The position numbers and the translations under genes are program-made. From NCBI GenBank assembly GCA_009779855.1, contig WRBC01000002.1, positions 124,001 to 188,000 on the forward strand: a stretch of DNA of 64,000 bases. Reading direction: 5' to 3'. The notes below the pieces were generated by a model. It ran no database searches and had not been told where the DNA came from. It worked only from the letters and a program-made list of their open reading frames with translations. This document shows, in pieces, positions 52,777 through 62,069 of this stretch (the first letter of the stretch is position 1; the number at the start of each line of letters is the position of its first letter). This stretch comes from Coriobacteriia bacterium (GTDB lineage Bacteria; Actinomycetota; Coriobacteriia; WRKU01; WQUG01).

Positions 52777-53297
52777 TGGATGCAGCGTTTCGCAGAGAAC
52801 AGGTTCTCGAGGCCATTGCAAGCAGTGAGGCACCCCTAAGCGCGTCAACACTTGCTGCGGACTTGAAGGTGAGTCGCCAGATTATTGTTGGGGATGTTGC
52901 CTTACTGCGCGCCCAGGGGCAGGACATTATTGCTACAGCACGGGGCTATACGATTCCTAGCTTTGCAGAAACAGGGCAGTACCTAGGCAGACTTGCGTGT
53001 CACCATGATTCGAACGATTTAGCGAAGGAACTATACACCATGGTGGATCTGGGGGCTACAGTGGTTAACGTCATTGTAGAACATGAACTTTATGGCGAAA
53101 TCACAGGTCAGCTTAACCTGAAAAGTCGCGATGATGTAGACCAGTTTGTTGCTAGGTATAGATCCTCAAACATGAGACTTTTGTCAGAGCTCTCCCAGGG
53201 AATACATTTGCACACAGTTGCGTGCCAAGACAAGACTCACTTTGACCAGGTACATCAGGGACTACAGGCAAAGGGGTACTTGTACCCTCTAGAGTAA
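52776..53297 (+). CDS. niaR: NAD-biosynthesis repressor NiaR
   Basis: The 173-residue protein has an N-terminal winged helix (SASTLAADLKVSRQIIVGDV) and the 3H domain with its conserved histidines (LACHH, EHELYGEITG, IHLHTV). NiaR represses niacin uptake and salvage genes when nicotinate is present. Its ATG overlaps the pncA stop (TAATG). The palindrome at the operon promoter is the likely target. Confidence 0.9.
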   Translation: MDAAFRREQVLEAIASSEAPLSASTLAADLKVSRQIIVGDVALLRAQGQDIIATARGYTIPSFAETGQYLGRLACHHDSNDLAKELYTMVDLGATVVNVIVEHELYGEITGQLNLKSRDDVDQFVARYRSSNMRLLSELSQGIHLHTVACQDKTHFDQVHQGLQAKGYLYPLE

Positions 53298-53353
53298 TCT
53301 ATAATAGGAAGCTGCAAAAAGGATCGCTGATATTAGATCACGGGAGACAACAC

Positions 53354-54988
53354 ATGACAGCAAAGCGTTCAAGCTATTACTTGACGACCCCTATTTATTA
53401 CGTAAACGATGTTCCTCATTTGGGGACTGCCTATACCACCCTTGCCGCTGATGTAATGGCACGTTACCGTCGTATGTTGGGGCACGATGTGTACTTCCTA
53501 ACTGGCCTGGATGAGCATGGTCAAAAGGTTGAGCAAGCGGCCACTGCAGCTGGTATGACTCCGCAAGAATGGGTCGATGATTTAGCGCCAAAGTTTGCCG
53601 ATGCCTGGAAGATGCTTAACATTAACTATGACGTGTTTATGCGCACGACTGACGGTGCGCATAAAAAATCTGTACAGGCATTTGCTGCACGCCTGTATGA
53701 AAACGGTGATATCTATTCCGGCAACTATGAAGGATGGTACTGTCTGCCCGACGAAACCTACTGGGCGGAGTCTGATATCGAAATGCCAGAAGACTCAGGT
53801 GAAGGCGGCGATGTAGCACAGAACGAAGGCGCCGTACCCAATTGTCCTGACTGTAATCGACCCCTGCAGTTTGTGCGCGAGAAGAACTGGTTTTTCCGCC
53901 TATCAAAATACACTGATTTCCTAATTGATCATTATGAGAATAATCCGCAGGCAATGGGACCTGATACGCGCCGTAATGAAATACTCTCTTTTCTGCGTAG
54001 TGGGCTGCATGATCTGTCTATTAGTCGTGCCAACGTTGAGTGGGGAATCCCGCTGCCATGGACTGAGGACAGCGATGACCCTCAGACCATGTACGTATGG
54101 TTCGATGCCCTTATTAACTATATAACTGCCATTGGCTTTGGTGCGGGCACAGAGGCAGATGATGAAGAGTTTGCTTATCGCTGGCCTGCACAGGTTCATT
54201 ATGTGGGCAAGGACATCATTCGCTTTCACTGTATTATCTGGCCTGCAATGCTGCATGCGGCAGGTCTTGCACTGCCAAAGACGGTGTATGCCCATGGTTT
54301 CTTGCTGACAAAGGGTGAGAAGATGAGCAAGTCACGCGGCAATGCTATGACACCAGCAGAGCTAGTGGACCGCTTTGGCGTGGATGGTTATCGCTACTAC
54401 TTTATGCGTGATGTGAGCTTTGGCGTTGATGGTTCGATTAGTGATGAGGCTATGGTGCAACGCTTTAACGGAGACCTTGCCAATGACTGGGGTAATCTGT
54501 GCAGTCGCCTGTTCTCCATGGTTGGCAAGTACTGTGAAGGAGTAGCCCCAGCATACGTAGGTGATATTCATGCAGAAGATGCCGAGGGTGCTGCACTGCG
54601 CGATGTCGCTGCTGAGTTATTTGCTCGCGTTGAAGATGCCATGAATCGCTTTGACTACAGTGGTGCGCTAAACGCGATATGGGACTTGGTGCGCGCTGCG
54701 AATCGTTACCTAGAAGACAGTGCCCCCTGGGGACTTGCGAAGGATCCTGAAAAGGCAGACCAATTAGCGAACGTACTGTACTCAACACTTGAGGCTTGTC
54801 GCGTTGTGGCACTGTATACGGCAGCGACCATGCCTGAGACCTCTGATGAGGTTATGTCTCGCTTAGGTTTGGGGCCAGCAACAGCCGTTATTGATTTGGA
54901 GGCAGCGGCTAAGTGGGGTCAGCTTCCGGCGGGTAATACTATTCGTAAAGGGGATCCTCTTTTTCAGCGCTTAGAGAGCACCACGTAA
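53354..54988 (+). CDS. metG: Methionyl-tRNA synthetase
   Basis: The 544-residue class I enzyme has the HIGH-type site as PHLGTAYTT and the KMSKS loop as GEKMSKSRGN. A CPDC pair and a distant cysteine lie in the connective domain. It lacks the C-terminal EMAPII-like tRNA-binding domain, as in short forms. The start ATG is preceded by a weak site. Its stop overlaps the ATG of a small ORF. Confidence 0.96.
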   Translation: MTAKRSSYYLTTPIYYVNDVPHLGTAYTTLAADVMARYRRMLGHDVYFLTGLDEHGQKVEQAATAAGMTPQEWVDDLAPKFADAWKMLNINYDVFMRTTDGAHKKSVQAFAARLYENGDIYSGNYEGWYCLPDETYWAESDIEMPEDSGEGGDVAQNEGAVPNCPDCNRPLQFVREKNWFFRLSKYTDFLIDHYENNPQAMGPDTRRNEILSFLRSGLHDLSISRANVEWGIPLPWTEDSDDPQTMYVWFDALINYITAIGFGAGTEADDEEFAYRWPAQVHYVGKDIIRFHCIIWPAMLHAAGLALPKTVYAHGFLLTKGEKMSKSRGNAMTPAELVDRFGVDGYRYYFMRDVSFGVDGSISDEAMVQRFNGDLANDWGNLCSRLFSMVGKYCEGVAPAYVGDIHAEDAEGAALRDVAAELFARVEDAMNRFDYSGALNAIWDLVRAANRYLEDSAPWGLAKDPEKADQLANVLYSTLEACRVVALYTAATMPETSDEVMSRLGLGPATAVIDLEAAAKWGQLPAGNTIRKGDPLFQRLESTT

Positions 54989-55110
54989 TGTATTTCTGCG
55001 TCGCAGAACATGATGGCTTGCTTGCGTATCTCACAGTACGCGCGCTGCGCCAACATAACCTGCTTCTTAACCTACATCACGTGGATGCACTCTCAAGAAA
55101 GAGCTTCTAA
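54988..55110 (+). CDS. Possible 40-residue small ORF linking metG and tatD
   Basis: This ORF is below the ORF-track cutoff. Its ATG overlaps the metG stop (TAATG), and its TAA abuts the tatD ATG (TAAATG), so it fills the gap exactly. The product begins MYFCVAEHDG and has no recognised motif. It may be a true small protein, or only a device to carry ribosomes into tatD. There is no Shine-Dalgarno of its own. Confidence 0.4.
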   Translation: MYFCVAEHDGLLAYLTVRALRQHNLLLNLHHVDALSRKSF

Positions 55111-56070
55111 ATGAATAACTTTGAGTTCATAGCGTACAAGGGCAAGAAGAAACTGCCTGTGCAGGTACCTATTCCTGATTTGCAGGGCGCGCCGTTGGTG
55201 GAAACTCATGCGCACTTAGATATGCTGGAAGACCCAGCGCTTGCCTTAGCGCGCGCGGCACATGTAGGAATTACTACGGTACTGACGTTAACTGACTTAA
55301 GCGCACAGGCAGAGCTTACCTATGAAATGCTTGATGTATGGTGTGAAGGTGCTCAGATGTTGCTGGATGCCCGCTGTGCTGATAGTGGCGCTGAGGCTAG
55401 TAGGCTTGAAGTGGATGGGGCTCACGAGGCTAGTGGACAGGGGATAGCAAATCCTGTTTTGCCAGACACTTACATCATGGTAGGTGTTCATCCGCATAAC
55501 TCTCGTCACTACGATTCCCGTATTGAAAAGCAGCTCTATAAGCTAGCCGCTGACCCGCGCACTGTCGCGATAGGTGAGGCAGGGCTTGACTACTACTATG
55601 ATCATTCACCTAGAGATGTGCAGCAAAAGGTGTTTGCACGTAAGCTTGAGGTTGCGCGTGATTTGGGTCTGCCCGTGATCATTCATCTGCGCGATGCCCA
55701 TGAAGACGGCCTGCGTATCCTGCGTGAAGTTGGTGTACCAGAGGCAGGTGCAGTTCTGCACTGCTATAACCGTGAGTTTTCTGTTGCAGAGCCTTTCCTT
55801 GAGATTGGATGCACCCTAGGCTTTGGTGGTCCAGTCACCTTCAAGAATGCCCATGAAGTTAAAGAGGCTGCTACCGCAGTACCAGCGGGTTCTTTTGTCG
55901 TGGAAACAGATTGTCCCTTTATGGCACCACAGCCCTTTCGGGGGCAAAAGTGTGAGCCTGCCCATACCCTTTGGGTGGCGGAAGAGATTGCGCGCTTACG
56001 TGCAGTTAGCCTGCCCGATTTAGCCCGTGAGACTAGCGACACCGCAAAAAGAATCTTCAATTTGCCCTAA
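55111..56070 (+). CDS. tatD: TatD-family metal-dependent DNase
   Basis: The 319-residue protein has VETHAHLDML (HxH metal site), GEAGLDYYY, VIIHLRDAHEDG, LHCYN and VETDCPFMAP, the standard TatD series. An extra 30-40 residues at about 85-120 (DARCADSGAEASRLEV) form an insertion. The family cleaves 3' ends of DNA and takes part in repair or quality control. The metG neighbour is common. Confidence 0.94.
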   Translation: MNNFEFIAYKGKKKLPVQVPIPDLQGAPLVETHAHLDMLEDPALALARAAHVGITTVLTLTDLSAQAELTYEMLDVWCEGAQMLLDARCADSGAEASRLEVDGAHEASGQGIANPVLPDTYIMVGVHPHNSRHYDSRIEKQLYKLAADPRTVAIGEAGLDYYYDHSPRDVQQKVFARKLEVARDLGLPVIIHLRDAHEDGLRILREVGVPEAGAVLHCYNREFSVAEPFLEIGCTLGFGGPVTFKNAHEVKEAATAVPAGSFVVETDCPFMAPQPFRGQKCEPAHTLWVAEEIARLRAVSLPDLARETSDTAKRIFNLP

Positions 56071-56098
56071 GGCGAGGCCAGCATAGTAAAGAGATACA

Positions 56099-56737
56099 AT
56101 GTTTACCATGAAAAAGGTTGTCATCATACAGGGATCCCCTCGCAGAAAGGGCAATTCAAGCCTTCTTGCTGCGGCGCTTCAAAAGGGGATAGAGACGTCG
56201 GTACCTAATGGGGTTCACGTAGATATATTCTCTCCTGTCACACACACGATTGCACCTTGTATAGCCTGTGAACGTTGCTGTAAAACAGGGGAGTGCATCC
56301 AGTCTGATGACCTAAGTATGCTTATTGAGGCACTTGACGCGGCTGATGCTTTGATATGGATAAGCCCCCTTTACTTTGGCGGAGTAACATCCCAGCTAAA
56401 AGCTATCATTGATAGGTTTCAGATGCTTTGGGCACGCAATATGCTTGCAGGTGAGGCGCGTGGTATTCGAAGTGATCGTTCTCGTCCGGCACTTGCATTC
56501 TATATAAGTGCGCAAGACAATCCTTTTTCGAATGAAGTCAAAAAGGCTGCAGCGCTGCTGCCCTTGAAGTATGCTTCAAATACTGCTGGCTTTATTTTAG
56601 AAAACGATGAGTCAAGCCATTTAGCTATCGTTGGACCTGACGGCCCCGGGGAGGTTTCTGCGGTAGCTTACGAGACAGCTAGGGAAGATGCTATCTCTAA
56701 GGTTGTTATGGCTATTGGCAAGAATCAGGAAGCCTAA
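56099..56737 (+). CDS. Flavodoxin-fold NADPH-dependent FMN reductase family protein
   Basis: The 212-residue protein has the FMN loop QGSPRRKGNSS and the ISPLYFGGVTSQLKAI region. A cysteine set (CIACERCCKTGEC) resembles iron-sulfur flavoproteins, so it may hold a cluster. The natural substrate is unknown. Its stop abuts the rsmA start, so the two are coupled. Confidence 0.85.
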   Translation: MFTMKKVVIIQGSPRRKGNSSLLAAALQKGIETSVPNGVHVDIFSPVTHTIAPCIACERCCKTGECIQSDDLSMLIEALDAADALIWISPLYFGGVTSQLKAIIDRFQMLWARNMLAGEARGIRSDRSRPALAFYISAQDNPFSNEVKKAAALLPLKYASNTAGFILENDESSHLAIVGPDGPGEVSAVAYETAREDAISKVVMAIGKNQEA

Positions 56738-57916
56738 ATGGATTCACAGGACTCATCGCTTCGTCCGTCGCAGTCACTGCATTCGCCTTTGGCTACCCCT
56801 AAGGCAACTATTGAAACCTTGCAGGCCTTTGGGCTCTATACGAAGAAAAGACTAGGGCAGCATTTTCTAATTGACGATAATGTTATCGCCCGCATATTGA
56901 ATGCGGCGGACTTGAATGCAGATGATCAGGTGTTAGAGATTGGTCCAGGCATCGGAGTGCTTACTGTGGCCCTGCTTAGCCGGGTAGAAAAGGTACTTGC
57001 ACTGGAATATGATGCACAGCTGATTGAAGTGCTGGAATACGCGACGCAGGAGTATGCACTACAGTCGGATGGTGACGTTTCGCAGGCTGATGGCAGGAAG
57101 CTGCAGGCTGGTGGTGTGTCGCAAGCAGATAGGGGCATATCACAGGCGGGTAATAAGTTGACTATCCTGCACGAAGACGCGCTTAACATTCCGCAGTTAG
57201 ATCTACCTCTACATCCCACGAAACTTGTGGCTAATTTGCCTTACCAGGTTGCGGCCACTAATGTGCTGGACTGCTTTGAATATATACCCTCTATCCAGCA
57301 AGCCACTGTGATGGTGCAAAAGGAAGTTGCGCAGCGCATGGCGGCGAAGCCAGGAACAAAGGCTTATGGGGCTTATAGCGCGAAATTGCAGTTACTGGCA
57401 AACCCTGTGGGTAGCTTCGATGTGTCTAGGAATAGTTTTCTGCCGCCCCCGCGCGTAGACTCAAGCGTGATAACTTTGGTGCGCCATGATGCGGATGACG
57501 TAGAGAGTACGGAAAGTGTAGGTGGCATAGGTGACACAAAGAGAGCAGAAAGTGCAGGAGGTAGCCTTATCTCAGGTACCGAACACTACCGTGAACTTGC
57601 ACGATTAATCGACGCAAGCTTTGCACAACGTCGCAAGACAATCTTGAACAATCTGAAGGCGGCTATGGCAGCAGGCCTACTGGTCTTTCCGGGTGGAGAC
57701 GATGATGAAGATAGGTGCACGGGCGAAGGTGTATGCACGGGCACAGATAGGGACAAGAACGAAGAGTCTCACGAGCATAGGCCTAAGTACGAACCCGATT
57801 TAGCAGAGGTGCTTCTTCGTGCCGATATCCAACCTGCAGCCAGAGCCGAGACCTTAAGTCCTGCTGACTTTGTGCGACTGCATCGTGTCTTTCGTTTGAC
57901 ACAGCCAGAGCAGTAA
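56738..57916 (+). CDS. rsmA: 16S rRNA dimethyladenosine transferase with insertions
   Basis: The 392-residue protein methylates two adenines of 16S rRNA. KRLGQHFLIDD, EIGPGIGVLT (SAM site), ANLPYQVA (catalytic NLPY) and PPPRVDSS are present. It is about 110 residues longer than usual. A 35-residue polar insertion with SQAD repeats follows the second motif. A second polar insertion lies near 255-285, and a third (GDDDEDRCTGEG to EESHEHRP) near 315-350. Confidence 0.93.
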   Translation: MDSQDSSLRPSQSLHSPLATPKATIETLQAFGLYTKKRLGQHFLIDDNVIARILNAADLNADDQVLEIGPGIGVLTVALLSRVEKVLALEYDAQLIEVLEYATQEYALQSDGDVSQADGRKLQAGGVSQADRGISQAGNKLTILHEDALNIPQLDLPLHPTKLVANLPYQVAATNVLDCFEYIPSIQQATVMVQKEVAQRMAAKPGTKAYGAYSAKLQLLANPVGSFDVSRNSFLPPPRVDSSVITLVRHDADDVESTESVGGIGDTKRAESAGGSLISGTEHYRELARLIDASFAQRRKTILNNLKAAMAAGLLVFPGGDDDEDRCTGEGVCTGTDRDKNEESHEHRPKYEPDLAEVLLRADIQPAARAETLSPADFVRLHRVFRLTQPEQ

Positions 57917-57925
57917 GGTAGCTAG

Positions 57926-58792
57926 ATGTATCACTACGGTGATTATAAGACGATTCTGTCGCCAAAAGGCGGCATGAATCTGTACCGCGGCTGTACACAT
58001 GGCTGCATTTACTGTGACACACGTAGCGAGTGCTACCAGATGAAGAATGACCTCGAAGATATTGAAGTTAAGCGCAATGCTGTGCAAATATTAGAGGTGC
58101 AACTTACGCGTAAGCGCAAAAAGCACATGATTAGTTCAGGGTCCATGTGTGATTCTTATATTCCCTTAGAAGAAGAACTGCAAGTGACTCGCAGATGCCT
58201 TGAAGTTATCGCACGTCATGGCTTCGGGTTGTCGATTCTAACAAAATCAACCTTGATACTGCGTGACTTGGACCTGCTTACCCAGATTAATGAGCAGTCG
58301 AAGTGTGTTGTGCAGACAACGTTTACAACCTTCGATGAAGACCTCTGTCGCCGGCTAGAGCCACAGGTTGCGACTACGCGTGAGCGCTTTGAGATGCTTT
58401 GTGCTATGCGGGATGCAGGTATTCCGACGGTGGTGTGGCTAGGGCCTATCTTGCCCTACATTAATGACAGCGAGGAAAATCTGCGTGGGCTTCTTGATTA
58501 CTGTGTGCAGGCTGAGGTCAAGGGTATCCTGTGTTTTGGTTTTGGGATGACTCTGCGCAAGGGCAGCCGGGAATATTACTACGAACAGCTGGATAAGTTG
58601 TTCCCGGGAATGAAGGATCGTTATATCGCAGATTTTGGCGAGGACTATTCTATCTTGAGTCCTCATAATGCACGCCTATGGTCGATTTTTGAGGCGACCT
58701 GTCGGAAGCACGGCATTATCTACCGGACAGATGATGTCTGGAGTTACCTAGGTGAATTTCCTGAGAGGGAAGACCAACTGCAATTGTTCTAG
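57926..58792 (+). CDS. Radical SAM protein of the spore photoproduct lyase-like group
   Basis: The 288-residue protein has an N-terminal cluster motif RGCTHGCIYCD (CX3CX2C) and the SSGSMCDSYIPLE and LTKSTLILRDLDLL blocks of SPL/Rv2578c-like enzymes. The substrate is unknown; DNA repair is possible given the neighbouring tatD and rsmA, but unproven. It follows rsmA by 9 nt. Confidence 0.85.
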   Translation: MYHYGDYKTILSPKGGMNLYRGCTHGCIYCDTRSECYQMKNDLEDIEVKRNAVQILEVQLTRKRKKHMISSGSMCDSYIPLEEELQVTRRCLEVIARHGFGLSILTKSTLILRDLDLLTQINEQSKCVVQTTFTTFDEDLCRRLEPQVATTRERFEMLCAMRDAGIPTVVWLGPILPYINDSEENLRGLLDYCVQAEVKGILCFGFGMTLRKGSREYYYEQLDKLFPGMKDRYIADFGEDYSILSPHNARLWSIFEATCRKHGIIYRTDDVWSYLGEFPEREDQLQLF

Positions 58793-58943
58793 CGTCAGTT
58801 GATTTAAAGGCGGATTTCCTCCTTCGCCGAAAGAGGCATCCTCAATAAGAGGGCACCTTCAATCCCAAAGCACGACATTAATCAAAAAACCTATCTTTAC
58901 ACTAAGCTTTATGCGAATAGTCAAATAAATGTAGAAACTGTGT

Positions 58944-58972
58944 TTGTAAAAAATGTTCAAAGAGTGTATAAT
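58944..58972 (+). promoter_or_regulatory. Promoter of the 59.0-kb surface protein
   Basis: TTGTAA, a 17-bp spacer and TATAAT form a good promoter about 82 nt before the gene. The rest of the gap from 58793 shows nothing further, apart from a GAGGAGG not linked to any long ORF. Confidence 0.65.
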
Positions 58973-59053
58973 ATGTGAAGTAATATATGGAAAATTAGAG
59001 GAGGAATACTTAATTGCTGTGACGAACATTTGAAGAAGGAAGGGACTGCCACC

Positions 59054-60853
59054 ATGAAGACGCCAATTATGAACCCATCTATGAAGCTAAGCCAGCCTAC
59101 ATCTAGAAAATATCCCTCAACCCTTGCCGTAACCATTTTTATCGCACTTGTTTCAGTTTTTACGTTTATGGCGGGAATTCCAGCCCTTGCACATCCGCCA
59201 CCAGACTTCATTATGCACCATCTATCAAACCCCGCATTTACCTCATATCAAGTTAACCAGGATGGTTCTGCTCAAGTCTTTTTCAAGACAGATAATAAGG
59301 ATCATGTTGACTGGACCGCTTCCAATCTGACTGAAAAAGAGGTAAAAACAGGCATCTTTGTTCCTGTGGGCTACGAAACTAAAGGTTCAGACTACGATAC
59401 TCATGTTGTGCACCTACGTTCGCTGCTTCCTGCAGATATTGGTGACAATTACAGCCACAACACAAAAGACAATTACTTTTTAACGGGACACACGTGGCAA
59501 AGTACTTTTGAAAGTGGAGCATCCTATGAGGCTTCCAGCATACCCTGGGGACTTGTGAGTAGTGGAAGCACTCCCGCGGAAATTCCTGCGGAATTCTTAC
59601 AGCATAAAGCATTTGTCGGTTCAGACACAGACGGTGATAACGTTACCGTAGCCTATTTCGAGACTGATGATGAATCCATCGTAGATTTTAGTAATGCATA
59701 TATTTCAAGTTCATTTGTACCTACGGGCAACACCTACTTTGATGGATACACCACTACGGGAGACTATAGAACTAATCAGCATAACGTATCCTTTGCTAGT
59801 CAATTACCCGCAGATGTTGGGAGCAATTACACTAAGCAGCTTGCTTTGGACTCTGTGACGGGTCTACCCGTTACCGTGATTGGCGAGTACTTGATGAGCG
59901 GCTACAACAACGGAACCTCATATAGTTATGGTGGCTATAACTGGGGTTTGGTGTACGTTGAAACGCGGCAAAGCTCTTTGCCCGGAGACATTGATCCCTT
60001 TAATAACGGAAGTGGGACAGCAAGTTATGTTGCGGGATGGGCTGTGCCCGCAGGATTTGGAAATATTTCTACATCAATCTTGAACGGGATGTCTACGGGA
60101 TCTTCAATTACAGTCAGCGGATCTATTGCGAACTATAACGCATGGGTCAGTAACTCCGCGCACCGCATTCCAACTACGGGCAATACGGGCATTGTCTATA
60201 TGACAGTGACAAGAACTGGACCAAACAGCTTTACTTGGAACAAGTATATTGTGGGAACAGTGCCCGTATTCCATTTAGAGATCTTCTCTTATTCTGAAAA
60301 GTTTTCTGAAGAAATGGCGGAGTATTGGTCATGGAGAGAGTACCTACAACCAGAGCCTAGGTTTACCCTAGAGAATTTCTCTTACAGCGAGGTTTCTGTA
60401 GAGACTACTACTGCCGAATGGTCTTGGTCGGTTGTTGCGACCCCTGCAGCAGAAGGTCCTGGTCAGCAGCCTGAACCCTTTAATCCTGGTGATTCAAAGC
60501 CCGGAGATGAGAAGGAAGAGGTTGAAGAAGGACCCGGTTCTGGCGGTGGTAGCGGGGGTAATCCTGGGGGCGGACAGCAGGATGACAAGGAAGAACCCGA
60601 AGAGATTGCAGCGCCCTCTGTGCCCGGCACAACTCCTGGGGCAGGAAGTTCTATGAGGACTGTTGTGAACGTGGGTAATGAAGCGACCGTTCCTTCTGCT
60701 AGGCAAGAAGAGGAACCTGTAGCGGGACCCCAAACAGGGGACGAAGCCAATGCTTTCATGTATGCATTGTTGATGCTTGCTAGTTTGGTTGTCCTATTTG
60801 GTACAGCGTATGCTAAGAGAAAGTATTTGCTGCCTGAGCGGAAGAATCTTTAG
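59054..60853 (+). CDS. Repeat surface protein with sortase signal GPQTGD
   Basis: The 599-residue protein starts at the ATG at 59054, behind GGAAGGG; the ORF track uses a TTG 24 nt earlier. After the signal peptide (to about ALAHP) are two tandem domains of about 120 residues sharing an LPADIGDNY/LPADVGSNY end. A third domain and two short repeats ending in YWSW and EWSW follow. A Gly/Pro/Glu-rich linker leads to GPQTGD, a hydrophobic span and a basic tail. Function unknown; wall-anchored. Confidence 0.85.
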   Translation: MKTPIMNPSMKLSQPTSRKYPSTLAVTIFIALVSVFTFMAGIPALAHPPPDFIMHHLSNPAFTSYQVNQDGSAQVFFKTDNKDHVDWTASNLTEKEVKTGIFVPVGYETKGSDYDTHVVHLRSLLPADIGDNYSHNTKDNYFLTGHTWQSTFESGASYEASSIPWGLVSSGSTPAEIPAEFLQHKAFVGSDTDGDNVTVAYFETDDESIVDFSNAYISSSFVPTGNTYFDGYTTTGDYRTNQHNVSFASQLPADVGSNYTKQLALDSVTGLPVTVIGEYLMSGYNNGTSYSYGGYNWGLVYVETRQSSLPGDIDPFNNGSGTASYVAGWAVPAGFGNISTSILNGMSTGSSITVSGSIANYNAWVSNSAHRIPTTGNTGIVYMTVTRTGPNSFTWNKYIVGTVPVFHLEIFSYSEKFSEEMAEYWSWREYLQPEPRFTLENFSYSEVSVETTTAEWSWSVVATPAAEGPGQQPEPFNPGDSKPGDEKEEVEEGPGSGGGSGGNPGGGQQDDKEEPEEIAAPSVPGTTPGAGSSMRTVVNVGNEATVPSARQEEEPVAGPQTGDEANAFMYALLMLASLVVLFGTAYAKRKYLLPERKNL

Positions 60854-60891
60854 AGATCTTTGAATCTGCAGGCGCAGCTGGATGCTTGAAG

Positions 60892-60916
60892 TTATATTAT
60901 CATAGTGATAATATAA
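60892..60916 (+). promoter_or_regulatory. Perfect 11-bp inverted repeat upstream of the hydrolase/HTH pair
   Basis: TTATATTATCA and TGATAATATAA are exact complements around TAG. The right arm contains a possible -10 (TATAAT at 60912). It is a strong candidate operator for the HTH protein encoded two genes on. Confidence 0.7.
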
Positions 60917-61028
60917 TGGATTTGATAATAAACTTGTTTAAATAGCAGGTGAAGGATTAAGCGTAAGTGTAGACGTGGATCACAGGCACACATGCAAGCG
61001 TGACACAGACATAGATGGAGTTTACTGC

Positions 61029-62030
61029 ATGATTCAAGAAAAGATAGTTATAGGTGAGGGGACTGAATACCCGCTAGAAGGCTTACTAACGCTTCCCAGT
61101 CTGGGAGGCGTTAGTAAGCCCGCGGTAGTTCTGGTACAGGGGTCTGGTGCCAGTGACATGGACGAAAGAATCAAGGGCATTAGACCCTTTCGGGATATTG
61201 CGGAAGGATTGGCACAGCGCGGTATCGCAGCGATTCGTTACAACAAGCGAAGCTATTCCTATGGCAGAAAAATGATGAAAAAACTAAAGTCTAGCTTTAC
61301 TGTGCGGGAAGAGACTGTTGAAGATGCGGTGCTGGCTGCGAACTTGTTACGAGATGACCCGCGTATTGATTCGACAAACATCTATATTGCCGGGCATAGT
61401 CTGGGTGGGATGCTTGCGCCCCGCATCGACACCGAAGGCGTTGTGAGCACTGCCACTATTAGGGATGGCTACTGGGATGGTAGCACAGGCAACTTTGCAG
61501 GACTTATCATCATGGCGGGGTCTCCGCGTAAGCTTGAAGACATTATGAAGCAGCAGCAGGAAGATTATTTGAAGACCGCAAAGGGTCTTACTGGCTGGAT
61601 AATGAAAAAGCGAATAGAGAAGTTTGCTGCAAAGCTTTCAGACATTCCTAATCTGACAGACGAAGAAGCGAAAGAGGTATCGTTTGCGGGCAATACCTCG
61701 CTCTACTACTTGAAGGAAATGGGGGACTGGCCTACTCTGGACTACCTCCGTGAATCTATAAAGCCCATTTTTGTCATACAGGGCGAGAAGGATCTTCAGG
61801 TGTTGGTCGAAGAAGACTTTAATGAGTACAGACAGCTACTGGCTAATAATCCCAACGCTAGCTTTAAGCTGTATGAGGGTCTTAACCATGCCTTTATGCC
61901 TAGTCTTACCGATGATATTGGTAAGGTGATGAAGGAATTTAAAGTTGAGCGTCCTGTAGAGGACTATGTGATTGACGACATCGCGGACTGGGTATTGAAG
62001 CAGGCTGAAATTAAGATGCCTAAAATTTAA
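61029..62030 (+). CDS. Alpha/beta hydrolase
   Basis: The 333-residue protein has the nucleophile elbow GHSLGG, an oxyanion region QGSGASDMDE, the charge-relay Asp near IQGEKDLQV and the His in EGLNHAF. It resembles bacterial cytosolic esterases/peptidases of the DLH or S9 type. No signal peptide is seen from the ATG at 61029, the likely start (TGGAG upstream); the ORF-track start at 60975 adds 18 polar residues. It is paired with the next HTH gene. Confidence 0.85.
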   Translation: MIQEKIVIGEGTEYPLEGLLTLPSLGGVSKPAVVLVQGSGASDMDERIKGIRPFRDIAEGLAQRGIAAIRYNKRSYSYGRKMMKKLKSSFTVREETVEDAVLAANLLRDDPRIDSTNIYIAGHSLGGMLAPRIDTEGVVSTATIRDGYWDGSTGNFAGLIIMAGSPRKLEDIMKQQQEDYLKTAKGLTGWIMKKRIEKFAAKLSDIPNLTDEEAKEVSFAGNTSLYYLKEMGDWPTLDYLRESIKPIFVIQGEKDLQVLVEEDFNEYRQLLANNPNASFKLYEGLNHAFMPSLTDDIGKVMKEFKVERPVEDYVIDDIADWVLKQAEIKMPKI

Positions 62031-62069
62031 AACAATCTAAGACTTAAACCAGCGACTGATGGATCATAT

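Noticed and set aside
53354-53450. PHLGT instead of HIGH in MetG as a damaged active site
   Set aside because: Replacement of the second His is common in this MetG subgroup (for example PHIGS), so it is normal variation.
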